This document shows positions 26,357 to 35,802 of a stretch of DNA of 48,937 bases, piece after piece. Source of the stretch: Verrucomicrobiota bacterium (GTDB lineage Bacteria; Verrucomicrobiota; Verrucomicrobiia; Chthoniobacterales; Terrimicrobiaceae); contig JAPLTF010000111.1 in assembly GCA_026398275.1 (NCBI GenBank), positions 1-48,937 on the forward strand, in the 5' to 3' direction. Made by a program: the position numbers and the translations under genes. Position 1 is the first letter of the stretch. The number at the start of each line of letters is the position of its first letter. A model generated the notes under the pieces. It did no database searches. It was not told the origin of the DNA and saw nothing but the letters and a program-made list of their open reading frames with translations.

Positions 26357-26947
26357 ATGAAAATGAACACGACAACCATCGCGGCGCTCACCGTCACCTG
26401 CCTGATGACCATCCCGGTCATCGGCGCTGACAATCTTGTTAAAAACCCCGATCTTTCCGCCGACACCACTGGCTGGCAAACCAGCTGCTTTACAGCGACC
26501 GGCGAAGAAGCCAAACGCGACAAGGGAGCGGATTTTATCTCCCACGTCGCTACAGACGGTGCCGGTGGCAGCAAGGGTTGTATCAAGATCACCACTAAAT
26601 TAGAGGAGGGCGGGGGAAAGACTCCCCACAACACCGGTGGCTGGGCTTTGATCGAAAAGGTTCCCGGGAGCCCTGAAACTCCGTGTCATCTTAAAGTCCT
26701 CTTCTACGCGAAGAGTGGGGATGGGACCACCGGGTATCTCTACGTGGGGCGAGTCAATGGCGGCGGAAACAAGCATATTTTGCCAATTTCTTCTGAATGG
26801 CAAAAATTCGAGGTGGAGATTTCCGCGCCATACCCCACGTCCGGCATCATTTTCTGTCCCACGGACAAAAAAGGAAAAGATGCCATTGATGGAGAGGTGC
26901 TCCTCGACGAAGTCACCGTGGAAGACCTCGGCCCCGCAGATCACTAG
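26357..26947 (+). CDS. Secreted carbohydrate-binding-module-like protein
   Basis: A 196-aa protein with a signal peptide (MKMNTTTIAALTVTCLMTI, cut after about residue 24). The mature part opens NLVKNPDLSADTTGW, typical of the CBM4/9-type jelly-roll (CBM_4_9), and ends GEVLLDEVTVED as those domains do. It consists of this domain alone. It could bind polysaccharide outside the cell and aid the large enzyme encoded 13 nt downstream. The binding target is unknown. Confidence 0.75.
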   Translation: MKMNTTTIAALTVTCLMTIPVIGADNLVKNPDLSADTTGWQTSCFTATGEEAKRDKGADFISHVATDGAGGSKGCIKITTKLEEGGGKTPHNTGGWALIEKVPGSPETPCHLKVLFYAKSGDGTTGYLYVGRVNGGGNKHILPISSEWQKFEVEISAPYPTSGIIFCPTDKKGKDAIDGEVLLDEVTVEDLGPADH

Positions 26948-26960
26948 CCGCCTTTATTTC

Positions 26961-29900
26961 ATGAACAAAATCTTACTGACGTGTGCCCTGCTAGCAGCGT
27001 TAGGATTCACTGCCACCGCCGAGACGATGTCCGGTGTCGTTCGTGCCGATGCGCCTCCAGGTTTAGAAGGCTGCCGGATTCCATTGGTGCGCAGTATCGA
27101 GCAAGCCCCGGTGATTGATGGGAAGATGGTCGGCAGCGAGTGGAAATATGCGCTGACGATGACGGGCCTCGTCACCAGCGAAGGCTCGCTGAGCCAGCGC
27201 CAGGCGCAGGTTTCCTACATCACGGACGGCGAATACCTCTATGTCGGCATGTATGCTCCCTCTGTGCCGGAAGGCACGGCTCCCGAGGTCAAGCAAGGGG
27301 TAAATTACGACGAGCCATCCTACGATAAGCTTTTCAAAAACGACCATGTAGAGGTGAAGTTCGGGCCGCCGAACCGCGCTGAGAGCGGAGACCTTTATCT
27401 GGTGTCAGATGCCGCCGAACATGTCTTCAGCCAGCGTATCCGTGGCGAATTCAAACCCTATATAGGCCCCTGGGAGATCAAATCTTCCTCCGACGGGAAA
27501 GGTTGGACATTCGAAATGCGGGTGAAGCTCAGCGAGATCGGGGCAAAGCCTGCTGCAAACGGCGACACATGGCAGATCAACTTCAATGCGGTTTTGCAAT
27601 TCCCTCTGGCATTTATCGGGCTGGTTAGCGGGCCGCACAAACTTGCTCCCGCCATCATCACGGCGGACGCACCAGCGGTCCAATTAGAGTCCCTGGGCGA
27701 TCTTCCCCACGGAAAACTTGCACTCGCCGTCTCGGTCCGCGAATACGAGGGCCTTGTGGCGACGCCGAAGGAAGGAGCTTACGACGAACGCAAGGTGGAA
27801 TCCGGCGGACTCAAATTAGCCTCGACCGGAAAAGTGGCGCGAGTGACTGCAGAAATCCTCAATGAGGACGGGCAGACGGTCTTTGCAAAGTCGGAGGTTC
27901 TTGCGCTACAGCCGGCGAAAAATGTCGTTGCCAACATTTCACACGACTTCACTCCCGGCGCGAAAAACACCCTGAGGCTCAAGGTCGAAACCGCACCCTC
28001 GGCATCTGATTTGAAGCCAGATGCCGACACGTCGAAAATTTCCGTGGCCTATGCCGCAAGCATCCCATTCGTCCCATTCAACGACAAGGAAGCCACCCTC
28101 TGGCAGGAGCGCTTGGAGAAAGGCACCGTTCTCGGATCCTGGCGGATCACTCCGGCTTTCTTCCCGTATTGGGAAAAAGCAAAGGTCGAAGCGACATTCT
28201 TCAAGGGAAAAATCGCGGACGCCGCCCGCAAGTTGCGAGTCAGCATCACTTCGGACAAGGGATTCCACGCCGAGAAAGAAGTCGCTGTTGAGAATGGCAC
28301 ACCAGTCCTTTCCGGGCCGGAGAAAGTTATGGAGATTTCCATCCCGGGGCTTCCGGAGGGCACCTACACGACTGTCGCAGACGTCCTTGGTGCCGACGGA
28401 AAAGTCCTTTCGACCCTCAAGGACGTATACGTGCGTAAAGTCTTCCCATGGGAGCACAACGTGCTGGGAAAATCCCGCCGAGTGATCAAGCCATGGACGC
28501 CGATGTCCGTCGATGGGGATAATGTGCTCTGCTGGGGAAGAAATTACACGATCAGCCCGTTGGGCTTGCCTTCGCAGATCGTCAGCAAAGACAAGCCGCT
28601 CATCGCTGCCCCGATCACCCTGAGCCTGAAAGACGAGAATGGCAACCCCATTGCCCAGGAGGCAGGCGGCCCGTTGGCGTTCGAGGAAAAGGCGGAAGAC
28701 CGCGTGCGCTGGCAGGGGCAGGGAAACCTCGGGAAATCGATCAAGACATCGATCAAAGGCATGGCGGAATACGACGGATTCACCTGGTATGAAGTGACGC
28801 TCACGCCGGAGTCGCCGGTAAAGGTTTCCTCGGGTCGTTTATCCATCGCCATGCCGGAGGATGTTGCCCAGCTTATGCACTTCCAATCCTGCTGGGCGCG
28901 CGACAATTTCTCCGGAGCCGTCCCGCGTGGCGAAGGCACCGTCTTCCGCAGCCTCGACACCGTCAACTACGGACGTAAAGGCGGGTTCTCGCCACACGTC
29001 TGGCTCGGCAATCTCACGCGCGGCCTGTCTTGGTTCGCGGACTCAGATCAGGGCTGGAGTTCATCACCTGACAAGTCGGCGTTGGAGATTGTCCGAAAAG
29101 ACGGGCAGGTCCAACTCGTGATGAACATTATCAGCCGTCCCGTGACTCTCGACAAGCCGCGCACGATCCGTTTCGGACTCATGGCAACACCCTTCAAACC
29201 CCCCATGTCTATTCGCAAGCTCGAAGACCGCTTCGTCAACTGGCTTTCTACTGTGGACAGCAAGACGGTCATCCAGCCGTTCATGTATGCGCCATATCCG
29301 AAAGGCTTCGATTACACACTGGTGGACAAGCAGATTCCGAGCCGGAGGCTCTATTTCAACAAGCACGAGATGGGCGCAGCTCTGCCCGAGCGGACCGTGT
29401 TTGACAATGAATGGGGTGGCATGCACCCGGACCCAGATTATCCGGGCGCCCCGGAACGCTTTGGGCCTGGCATCGAGTCTCGCACGATCAGCCGTTCACT
29501 GACTGACAGCAGGATCGACATGCAGGTCTATTACATATCCGAACTGGCCAAAAAGACGAAGCTGCCCGGCACCTATTGGGACATCACGGGCATTAGCGTG
29601 GGACTGCCGATGGTCGAAAATGGGACCGGTTATGTGGATGAGGAAACCGGGCGCATCGTCCCAACGTTCGACATCCTGAAAAGCCGGGAGTTGTTCAAGC
29701 GGATCGCCACAATGTGGCAGGAGGTTCGTGGGGAACCGGATTACATGGAGATCCACTCGACCAATCACATGGGCATTCCGTTCTACAGCTTCGCCTACGA
29801 GTGGCTGAACTTTGAGTGGCTGGCTCCTGCCCTCAAGGCAAAACGCCCGGACGGAAAGCTTCAGGATTTCATTGACCTGCGCCCGCTCGATACTTTTGCC

Positions 29901-30467
29901 ACTGAGGGCGTAGTCACCCAATTCGGGTGCTGGATAAATCCAATCAACCATGGCGTCCGCCCGGAGGACCCGGCGGAGTTTCGACGAATCGAGCGCTCGG
30001 CGTCCGCGCTTGGAGGACTGCACAATCACCTGCGCGGCTATCAACCGACGCTCGCGCCGCGCGATGTTCCGTTTATCGGCTACTGGGATGAGGAGAACCG
30101 CATCACCACTGATCAGGATAAAGTCAAATCCTCGCTGTGGCAGCAGGGGGATGACATCGAAATCATCGTGGTCAATCTCGGTGACAAAACCACCACCGCA
30201 AAGATCCGTCTTGATGGAGACAAGTTGGGTATTCGAGGCATCCGAACAGTTGAAGACATCACGCTAGAGAACGAACTCTCGGAGTATATCGAACGCCTCA
30301 AGCGGCAAAACAAAATGGATGTCGCGGCAAAGGCGGAAGCACTGCTCGAGAAAATGCGGGCATCCAAACCCGCCGCCACATCGGGCAGGAGCGGAAAGTT
30401 CTTTGAAATCACGGTGCCGGAGATTCCCTCGCATGACTACCGGGTTCTCCGGGTAAAGGCCGGGTAA
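26961..30467 (+). CDS. Large secreted GH123/DUF6067-like glycoside hydrolase with N-terminal CBM9-like domain
   Basis: 1168 aa with signal peptide MNKILLTCALLAALGFTATA. Residues about 35-260 look like a CBM9-type domain (PVIDGKMVGSEWK, ending NDHVEVKFG). The remaining 900 residues match the large family I know as DUF6067, which is related to GH123 beta-N-acetylgalactosaminidases; features are FPWEHNVLGKS, VLCWGRNYTI, LPGTYWDITG and a C-terminal beta domain. It is paralogous to the protein at 36950, which lacks the N-terminal module. The frame is open from 26715, but that part overlaps the previous gene; ATG 26961 starts the signal peptide. Substrate specificity is unproven. Confidence 0.8.
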   Translation: MNKILLTCALLAALGFTATAETMSGVVRADAPPGLEGCRIPLVRSIEQAPVIDGKMVGSEWKYALTMTGLVTSEGSLSQRQAQVSYITDGEYLYVGMYAPSVPEGTAPEVKQGVNYDEPSYDKLFKNDHVEVKFGPPNRAESGDLYLVSDAAEHVFSQRIRGEFKPYIGPWEIKSSSDGKGWTFEMRVKLSEIGAKPAANGDTWQINFNAVLQFPLAFIGLVSGPHKLAPAIITADAPAVQLESLGDLPHGKLALAVSVREYEGLVATPKEGAYDERKVESGGLKLASTGKVARVTAEILNEDGQTVFAKSEVLALQPAKNVVANISHDFTPGAKNTLRLKVETAPSASDLKPDADTSKISVAYAASIPFVPFNDKEATLWQERLEKGTVLGSWRITPAFFPYWEKAKVEATFFKGKIADAARKLRVSITSDKGFHAEKEVAVENGTPVLSGPEKVMEISIPGLPEGTYTTVADVLGADGKVLSTLKDVYVRKVFPWEHNVLGKSRRVIKPWTPMSVDGDNVLCWGRNYTISPLGLPSQIVSKDKPLIAAPITLSLKDENGNPIAQEAGGPLAFEEKAEDRVRWQGQGNLGKSIKTSIKGMAEYDGFTWYEVTLTPESPVKVSSGRLSIAMPEDVAQLMHFQSCWARDNFSGAVPRGEGTVFRSLDTVNYGRKGGFSPHVWLGNLTRGLSWFADSDQGWSSSPDKSALEIVRKDGQVQLVMNIISRPVTLDKPRTIRFGLMATPFKPPMSIRKLEDRFVNWLSTVDSKTVIQPFMYAPYPKGFDYTLVDKQIPSRRLYFNKHEMGAALPERTVFDNEWGGMHPDPDYPGAPERFGPGIESRTISRSLTDSRIDMQVYYISELAKKTKLPGTYWDITGISVGLPMVENGTGYVDEETGRIVPTFDILKSRELFKRIATMWQEVRGEPDYMEIHSTNHMGIPFYSFAYEWLNFEWLAPALKAKRPDGKLQDFIDLRPLDTFATEGVVTQFGCWINPINHGVRPEDPAEFRRIERSASALGGLHNHLRGYQPTLAPRDVPFIGYWDEENRITTDQDKVKSSLWQQGDDIEIIVVNLGDKTTTAKIRLDGDKLGIRGIRTVEDITLENELSEYIERLKRQNKMDVAAKAEALLEKMRASKPAATSGRSGKFFEITVPEIPSHDYRVLRVKAG

Positions 30468-30471
30468 GAGT

Positions 30472-31236
30472 ATGAAGCCATTGCGATCTGCAATAATTTG
30501 TTTTGCAGTGATCGGCGTTTGCCATGCCGACCTCTGGGAACCCTGGCGCAAGGATGCAAAAGTGGATCTCAATTCCCCGGGCTACACGATTTCCAACGCG
30601 GATCCCGTGCTGTTCAAGCCGTGGGCCGATTTATCCAATGGCTCTGTCGAGGGAGTGACGCCACAATCTGGAACCGATCCCGAAGCAGGCCCACTGCTGT
30701 TCGCCACTTATGAGGAGGTCAATAAGGCTCCCGGTGCGAGCCTCGACATTGCCAATATTTCCCTGACAAAGACCGAAGGCTGCGAATTGGCTTTTCGATT
30801 CCGCATCGCAAACGTTCCGGCGAAGTTGGAAAAAAGCCATGCACTGGCCACCTTCCAACTCAAGGGCCCCGGGAGGAGCGACGCTTTCTACCTCCACATC
30901 TATCGTCCACCGAAAGCGGGCAGCACGAAAACCGGATTCATGCTGAACCACCTCGCGCAAAAAGGGCAATGGGAACGCGCTGCCGTGACACGCGGAGCCA
31001 TCCTGCCGGCAGAGGCCGTTCCGCTGGATCGCGCCTGGCACACGGTTCGCATCGCCTGGCGGATCGGGCAGATGGAAGTCTACTTCGACAACCTTCTGGT
31101 CCTGCGTGCCTTCGATACAAGCATCGACTATCGAAGTTTCAGCATCCTCAAGATCCAGCCTGGAGGTGAAGCGCTTTTCAAGAGCCTTGACCTTTCCGCC
31201 ATCGAACTCCGGGTCGTCACATTCAACGAAAATTAA
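30472..31236 (+). CDS. Secreted hypothetical protein, lectin-like fold (254 aa)
   Basis: A signal peptide (MKPLRSAIICFAVIGVCHA) is followed by a beta-rich protein. RAWHTVRIAWRIGQMEVYFDN near residues 187-207 is the typical ending of concanavalin A/LamG-like sandwiches (the 'W-x-x-V-R-I...Y-D-G/N' pattern). No catalytic motif is seen. It follows the DUF6067-like enzyme by 4 nt and precedes the FAD oxidoreductase by 12 nt, so it is part of that operon. It may bind glycans at the cell surface or in the periplasm. Confidence 0.7.
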   Translation: MKPLRSAIICFAVIGVCHADLWEPWRKDAKVDLNSPGYTISNADPVLFKPWADLSNGSVEGVTPQSGTDPEAGPLLFATYEEVNKAPGASLDIANISLTKTEGCELAFRFRIANVPAKLEKSHALATFQLKGPGRSDAFYLHIYRPPKAGSTKTGFMLNHLAQKGQWERAAVTRGAILPAEAVPLDRAWHTVRIAWRIGQMEVYFDNLLVLRAFDTSIDYRSFSILKIQPGGEALFKSLDLSAIELRVVTFNEN

Positions 31237-31248
31237 CCCTCATCACCG

Positions 31249-33567
31249 ATGAATCCATCCACCGTGAACCTCATCGCGCAATCGCACGACGCCGAATCCC
31301 GGAAAAACTTTCTTAACCATCGGTTCGATTTCTGCGTCGTCGGGGGTGGAATCTCCGGCATGTGCGCCGCGCTTGCGGCAGCGAGGCGCGGGCTCCGGGT
31401 CGCGCTCCTGCAGAACCGATCAGTTCTCGGGGGCAATGCCTCAAGCGAAATCCGGCAGCACATTGGCGGGGCCTCTTTCGCCGGGCATTACGCCGATGCA
31501 CGCGAGGGAGGGATCGTGGACGAGCTCTGGACTGCCCTTCGCGCCAAGGCTATCAATGGAAGCCTGAACGACTATGCTGAGAGCAGCACGGTCTTTTTGG
31601 AGAAGTGCCTGCCCGAGACTAATCTTCAGGTTTTCCTCAACGTGAACATCGAGGAGACGCATGTGGATGAAGACCGGATCGTCGCGGTGGAAGGCTTGCA
31701 ATCAACAACCGGCATCCGCCACATTTTTGAGGCGAAGCAGTTCGCCGATTGCAGTGGCGACGCGGTCGTGGCTTACCAAGCCGGGGCATCGTTTCGGCGC
31801 GGCCAGGAGGGCAAGGCGGAATTCGAGGAAAGCCTCGCGCCTGACCAACCGACGCTCTTCACGATGGGCAACACGATCCTGTTTCAGACAGAGAAGATGG
31901 ACAAACCGGTGCCCTACGAGCGCCCGGATTGGGTTCCCGACCTTTCCAAAATCGAGTGCTATTGGACGCTCCATGAGCCCAAGGCCGCCATGGAACACGG
32001 GTGCTGGCTATTTGAATATGGCGGTCAGCTCGACACGATTACGGACGCAGACAAAATTCAGTTCGAACTCCTCAAGATTGTCTATGCCGCTTGGGCCGAC
32101 CTCAAGCGCCGCCCGGAATGCGGCATGCAAAACCACCGCCTATCCTTCCTGAGCAGCCTTCCCGGCAAACGCGAAAGTCGACGCATCGTCGGCGATCATG
32201 TTCTGACCGAGAACGACATCGTGCGGACGACGCGTTTTGAAGATGACGTCTCCTACGCCGGATGGGCGCTCGACCTGCATCCTCCCGGCGGATTCTACGG
32301 CAAACAGCGCCCAACCACATTTCACTTCTTCCCGGAAATCCACTCCATTCCGCTGCGCTGCCTTTACTCGAAGGATTTGGGGAATCTCTGGATGGCGGGA
32401 CGCAATGTCAGCGCCACGCACGTCGCACTCGGCGGGCTCCGACTCATGGCCTCCTGCGGGCTGATGGGCGAGGCTATTGGGATCGCCGCTGCGGTCTCGC
32501 ATCAGGCCAACCTGTTCGATTGCCGCACCACCACGCAGAAACATGCCAAGGCCGTGCAACAGGATATTTTGCGCGGGGGCGGATTCATTCCCGGAATCCG
32601 GGCAAACGATCCGCACGATGCGGCTCCCTCCGCCACGATCGCCTCCAGCAGCGAGGCAGCCCTCACGACCGGCGAGCCGGAGGTCTGGACCGAGATCGGC
32701 GACGGGATCGGCATCGCATTCCCGATCACTGCGGGAAAGCTGCAAACCCTCAAACTTCCAATCTCCCTCGACGGCAACGAACCCGCGGAAGTTCGCGCCA
32801 CGCTACAACCGATCAAGACCCCTCGCGATTTCCATGCGACGACCACACTTGCCACGGCGACGGCGACGGCTCATCCGGGCGAGGTCTCCGTCACGCTGGC
32901 ATTCGGGAACGCGCCGCTACCTCCTGATCTCTACATGGTCCACATCCACAGTTCGATCAAGACGCTCAAGCTTGGCGCGACGACACGGCGCGTGACCGGC
33001 GTGCACGTCGCCGATTTTACCGAAACTCCGGACTCCGATCAAAAATGGGACCGCCAACTCGGAATGCCGAATCCTCCGAATTGGGTGAGGCGTTTCGACC
33101 CGTATCGTCCCGAGCATCCCGACACGTTCCACCAAACGCCGTGCTTCGAAATGACTCCGCCGTCCGCATGCTATGCGGCGGGCAACGTAGTCAACGGAAT
33201 CAATCGCCCGACTCGACTCCCGAATATCTGGGTTTCAAAAAGCGATGCCTTCCCACAGAGGCTGGAATTCACATGGGACGAACCTCAGAACATAAATGAA
33301 ATCAGTATCGTGTTCGACGCCGATATGGACCTTCCCCGTCCGCCCATCATTCCTCCAAGCACCCTGGTGAAAGACTACACGCTGATCGGAACCGACACGA
33401 ACGGAAGCGACATCATGCTCGCAGAAGTGAATGCCAACCGTAACCGCCTGGCAGTGCATTCCATTTGCTCACCTCCACTCCGTAGCTTCCAGCTCGTGAT
33501 CCGTGCCGCGCATTTGCCCGGCACGGAAGCTCGAGTCTGCGAAGTGAGAACACGAAAGTCCGTTTGA
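31249..33567 (+). CDS. FAD-dependent oxidoreductase with C-terminal discoidin-like domain (1)
   Basis: A 772-aa flavoprotein of the FAD_oxidored type common in Verrucomicrobiota and Planctomycetota. The Rossmann motif VVGGGISGMCAALAAAR is at 30-46, followed by RSVLGGNASSEIR, ADCSGDAVVAY, LPGKRESRRIVGDHVLTEND and SATHVALGGLRLMASCGLMG. After about residue 440 a non-catalytic part ends in a discoidin-like beta sandwich (VKDYTLIG). No signal peptide is visible. The substrate is unknown; such enzymes sit in many sugar loci and could oxidise a sugar or cyclitol. It is paralogous to the protein at 40798. Confidence 0.83.
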   Translation: MNPSTVNLIAQSHDAESRKNFLNHRFDFCVVGGGISGMCAALAAARRGLRVALLQNRSVLGGNASSEIRQHIGGASFAGHYADAREGGIVDELWTALRAKAINGSLNDYAESSTVFLEKCLPETNLQVFLNVNIEETHVDEDRIVAVEGLQSTTGIRHIFEAKQFADCSGDAVVAYQAGASFRRGQEGKAEFEESLAPDQPTLFTMGNTILFQTEKMDKPVPYERPDWVPDLSKIECYWTLHEPKAAMEHGCWLFEYGGQLDTITDADKIQFELLKIVYAAWADLKRRPECGMQNHRLSFLSSLPGKRESRRIVGDHVLTENDIVRTTRFEDDVSYAGWALDLHPPGGFYGKQRPTTFHFFPEIHSIPLRCLYSKDLGNLWMAGRNVSATHVALGGLRLMASCGLMGEAIGIAAAVSHQANLFDCRTTTQKHAKAVQQDILRGGGFIPGIRANDPHDAAPSATIASSSEAALTTGEPEVWTEIGDGIGIAFPITAGKLQTLKLPISLDGNEPAEVRATLQPIKTPRDFHATTTLATATATAHPGEVSVTLAFGNAPLPPDLYMVHIHSSIKTLKLGATTRRVTGVHVADFTETPDSDQKWDRQLGMPNPPNWVRRFDPYRPEHPDTFHQTPCFEMTPPSACYAAGNVVNGINRPTRLPNIWVSKSDAFPQRLEFTWDEPQNINEISIVFDADMDLPRPPIIPPSTLVKDYTLIGTDTNGSDIMLAEVNANRNRLAVHSICSPPLRSFQLVIRAAHLPGTEARVCEVRTRKSV

Positions 33568-33624
33568 TCACGAAAATTCAGGGCGGTATCCTGATGCCCC
33601 ATGAAGTCACGGCACATAATGAGG

Positions 33625-34947
33625 CTACCCGGTTGCTGCATCGAATTGAATGCCACAGACGTCCTGCCATCGCAGCGCGGGACGGACATCCGGCAGTCCG
33701 GTGCGGAATTCGACGTTGGAAAACCGGATCCTCGCTGCGTCACGGAGATAGAATCCGTAGGCTGGTAAATCTCCGAATGCATCGCAGGACGGGTAGGCGT
33801 CGCGTTGGGAGGCCACTTCCCGTTGTGCCATCGCCTCATCGCCGCCGCCGACGTATTCGAACGATGAATCCTCAACCAGCACATCCCTTATCGGGGAATC
33901 AGGCAGACCGATGATATGCCCGCCGCGCATTCCTGCTCCACTGGCATGAATTCCAGAAATCAGGATACCTCGCGCCGTGCCCACTGCCTCGGGGATGACG
34001 AGGCCGGGCAGGGGCTTCTTGCGATCGCCCAGACGGATAATAATCGGGACCTGAGTTTGGTCCATCGTGACGTTGCGAATCGAGATGTTCTCCATCGATC
34101 CGCCGTCCACACAGCCGAGCGCAATGCCGCAGGCCCCGCGCCAGTCGGCTCCCTCCGTGCCTTCGTGGGACTCACGCCGTGCCGAAGGAGTCATGACAAG
34201 GCCATCCACCTGGATGTTGCGAAAATCACCGTAGGATTCCGTTCCAGTTTTGAAGTGGTTACAGTGCGTGCGCGTGAAGCAGTTCGAGATGAGGACATTC
34301 TCGGTGAGCGTGCCGCATCCGGTCTTCAGACAAATCGCGTCATCGGAGGAATCCACACGGCAATCCCGGACGATGACATCCCGGCATCCGTCAATGTCGA
34401 TCCCGTCCCCGTTGCAGCCCTCGTGATTCCAGACATCGAGATCGGTCAACCGCACGCCCGAACACCGCAGGTAATGCTGCATCCAGAAACCGGAATTCCG
34501 AAGATGCAGGCCTTCGACTTGAAGCCCCCGGCACCTGGCGAAAAAGAGGTTGCGCGGCCGCCCTCCACGCACGGACCGATACCTGTCAAACGATCCGCCC
34601 TGGCCATCAATCGTGCCGCAGCCGCCGATGTGGATGTCCTCGCAGTCCACCGCGGAAAGCAGTGCGCGGACCCCCTCGTATCCCTCGGGAAACGGCTCGG
34701 GAGAGGGGTTGTAATGGTGATAATCTTCCAGCTTCGGGCTGCCCACGAGAGTTGCCCCTGGGCCGATCTCAAGGCGGAGGTGGCTACAGAGCACCAGGCC
34801 TCCGGTCAAATAACGCCCCGGCGGAAAGGCAAGCGTCCCGCCGCCGGCCCGTCGGCAGGCTTCAATCAGTTTCTGGAGCATGGCCGTATTGGGCGTGACT
34901 CCGTCGGGAACCACGCCGTGCCGGGTGACATCAATGGCTGCGGACAT
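33625..34947 (-). CDS. Glycoside hydrolase family 28-like (polygalacturonase-type) protein
   Basis: A 440-aa right-handed beta-helix enzyme. Catalytic-type motifs: HEGCNGDGIDID at 175-186 (Asp181, Asp184) and SSDDAICLKTG at 200-210 (Asp202, Asp203), equal to the NTDGID and DD pairs of GH28. The usual GHG is replaced by THCNHFKTGTES, which keeps the His. There is no signal peptide, so it may act inside on oligogalacturonides or related sugars. The frame is open from 34983, but MSAAIDVTRHG at 34947 fits the family start. It is convergent with the FAD gene and divergent from the SGNH hydrolase. Confidence 0.8.
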   Translation of the reverse strand: MSAAIDVTRHGVVPDGVTPNTAMLQKLIEACRRAGGGTLAFPPGRYLTGGLVLCSHLRLEIGPGATLVGSPKLEDYHHYNPSPEPFPEGYEGVRALLSAVDCEDIHIGGCGTIDGQGGSFDRYRSVRGGRPRNLFFARCRGLQVEGLHLRNSGFWMQHYLRCSGVRLTDLDVWNHEGCNGDGIDIDGCRDVIVRDCRVDSSDDAICLKTGCGTLTENVLISNCFTRTHCNHFKTGTESYGDFRNIQVDGLVMTPSARRESHEGTEGADWRGACGIALGCVDGGSMENISIRNVTMDQTQVPIIIRLGDRKKPLPGLVIPEAVGTARGILISGIHASGAGMRGGHIIGLPDSPIRDVLVEDSSFEYVGGGDEAMAQREVASQRDAYPSCDAFGDLPAYGFYLRDAARIRFSNVEFRTGLPDVRPALRWQDVCGIQFDAATG

Positions 34948-34978
34948 AAAAATAGAGTTTGAGATTTGTAGTGATAAT

Positions 34979-34991
34979 GTCATATTATGAC
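34979..34991. promoter_or_regulatory. GTCATA-T-TATGAC dyad in the GH28/SGNH divergent region
   Basis: A perfect 6+1+6 bp dyad lies in the gap between the GH28 and SGNH genes, at the edge of the first possible SGNH ATG. It could be the operator of one of the three GntR-type regulators here. Chance occurrence is possible. Confidence 0.35.
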
Positions 34992-35781
34992 TTCAGAGCA
35001 AGCCAGAATGAACGTTGCGATTCCCAAACATTCCTCAGCCCAGCCCCTGCGCCACGGGATTCATTCATCGCCCCCCTCATCGCCGGGAGACCGGGTCCAT
35101 GAGGCCCGCTCGTGGGGATTGTTGAAAGCTGGAGATTCTATCCTATTTATCGGGGACTCGATCACCGATGCCTTTCGCAAGCCGGAGGAGATCAATATTG
35201 CCTACCAGCTCGGGGCGGGTTACGCGCTGATGATCGGCGCGAGGCTCATGGCCGAGTTGCCGGGCGCCGGTTTTCATTTCAGCAACCGAGGCATCTCTGG
35301 CCAGCGCGTCACCCACCTGGCGGAACGCTGGGAGCACGACTGCCTCGATCTTGCTCCGTCCGTCGTCAGTTTGTTGGCCGGGGTCAATTCGACACTCGAA
35401 AGGTTCAAGAATGGGGAAGCGGCATTGGATGCAAGTTTCGAGGGGTTTGGCGAGGTATACGACACCCTGATTATGAGACTCATCAGCCGGCATCCGGCGG
35501 TGCGCCTGATCCTGTGTGAGCCGTTTTTGCTCCCCTGTGGAATAGGGACGCCGGATATGCTCGAGGATATCCGCGTTCGCGCCGATTCGGTGCGACGCTT
35601 GGCTGAGAAATACAATGCAACGTTCGTCCCATTCCAATCGGCGTTCGATGAAGCCGTGAAAAGGGCCCCCGCAGAATACTGGGCATACGATGGGATTCAC
35701 CCGACGGCCGCCGGGTTCTGGCTTCTCGCCGAGACTTGGCTGAATCATGTTGTCCGATCATCCGGCAACCAATCGACCTGA
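34987..35781 (+). CDS. SGNH/GDSL hydrolase (esterase)
   Basis: A 264-aa cytoplasmic esterase-type enzyme. The four SGNH blocks are present: GDSIT at 56-60 (nucleophile Ser58), SNRGISGQ near 91-98, SLLAGVNST near 128, and DGIHPT with Asp235 and His238. It would remove acetyl or other acyl groups from sugars, in keeping with its GH28 and beta-helix neighbours. The first 45 residues are poorly ordered, so the true start could be the ATG at 35008 or further in. It is 21 nt before the beta-helix gene. Confidence 0.82.
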   Translation: MTSEQARMNVAIPKHSSAQPLRHGIHSSPPSSPGDRVHEARSWGLLKAGDSILFIGDSITDAFRKPEEINIAYQLGAGYALMIGARLMAELPGAGFHFSNRGISGQRVTHLAERWEHDCLDLAPSVVSLLAGVNSTLERFKNGEAALDASFEGFGEVYDTLIMRLISRHPAVRLILCEPFLLPCGIGTPDMLEDIRVRADSVRRLAEKYNATFVPFQSAFDEAVKRAPAEYWAYDGIHPTAAGFWLLAETWLNHVVRSSGNQST

Positions 35782-35802
35782 CCCGCCGAACACCAGAGCC
35801 CT

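Noticed and set aside
26715-26960. Upstream extension of the GH123/DUF6067-like gene
   Set aside because: It overlaps the secreted CBM-like gene out of frame; the signal peptide marks the start at 26961.
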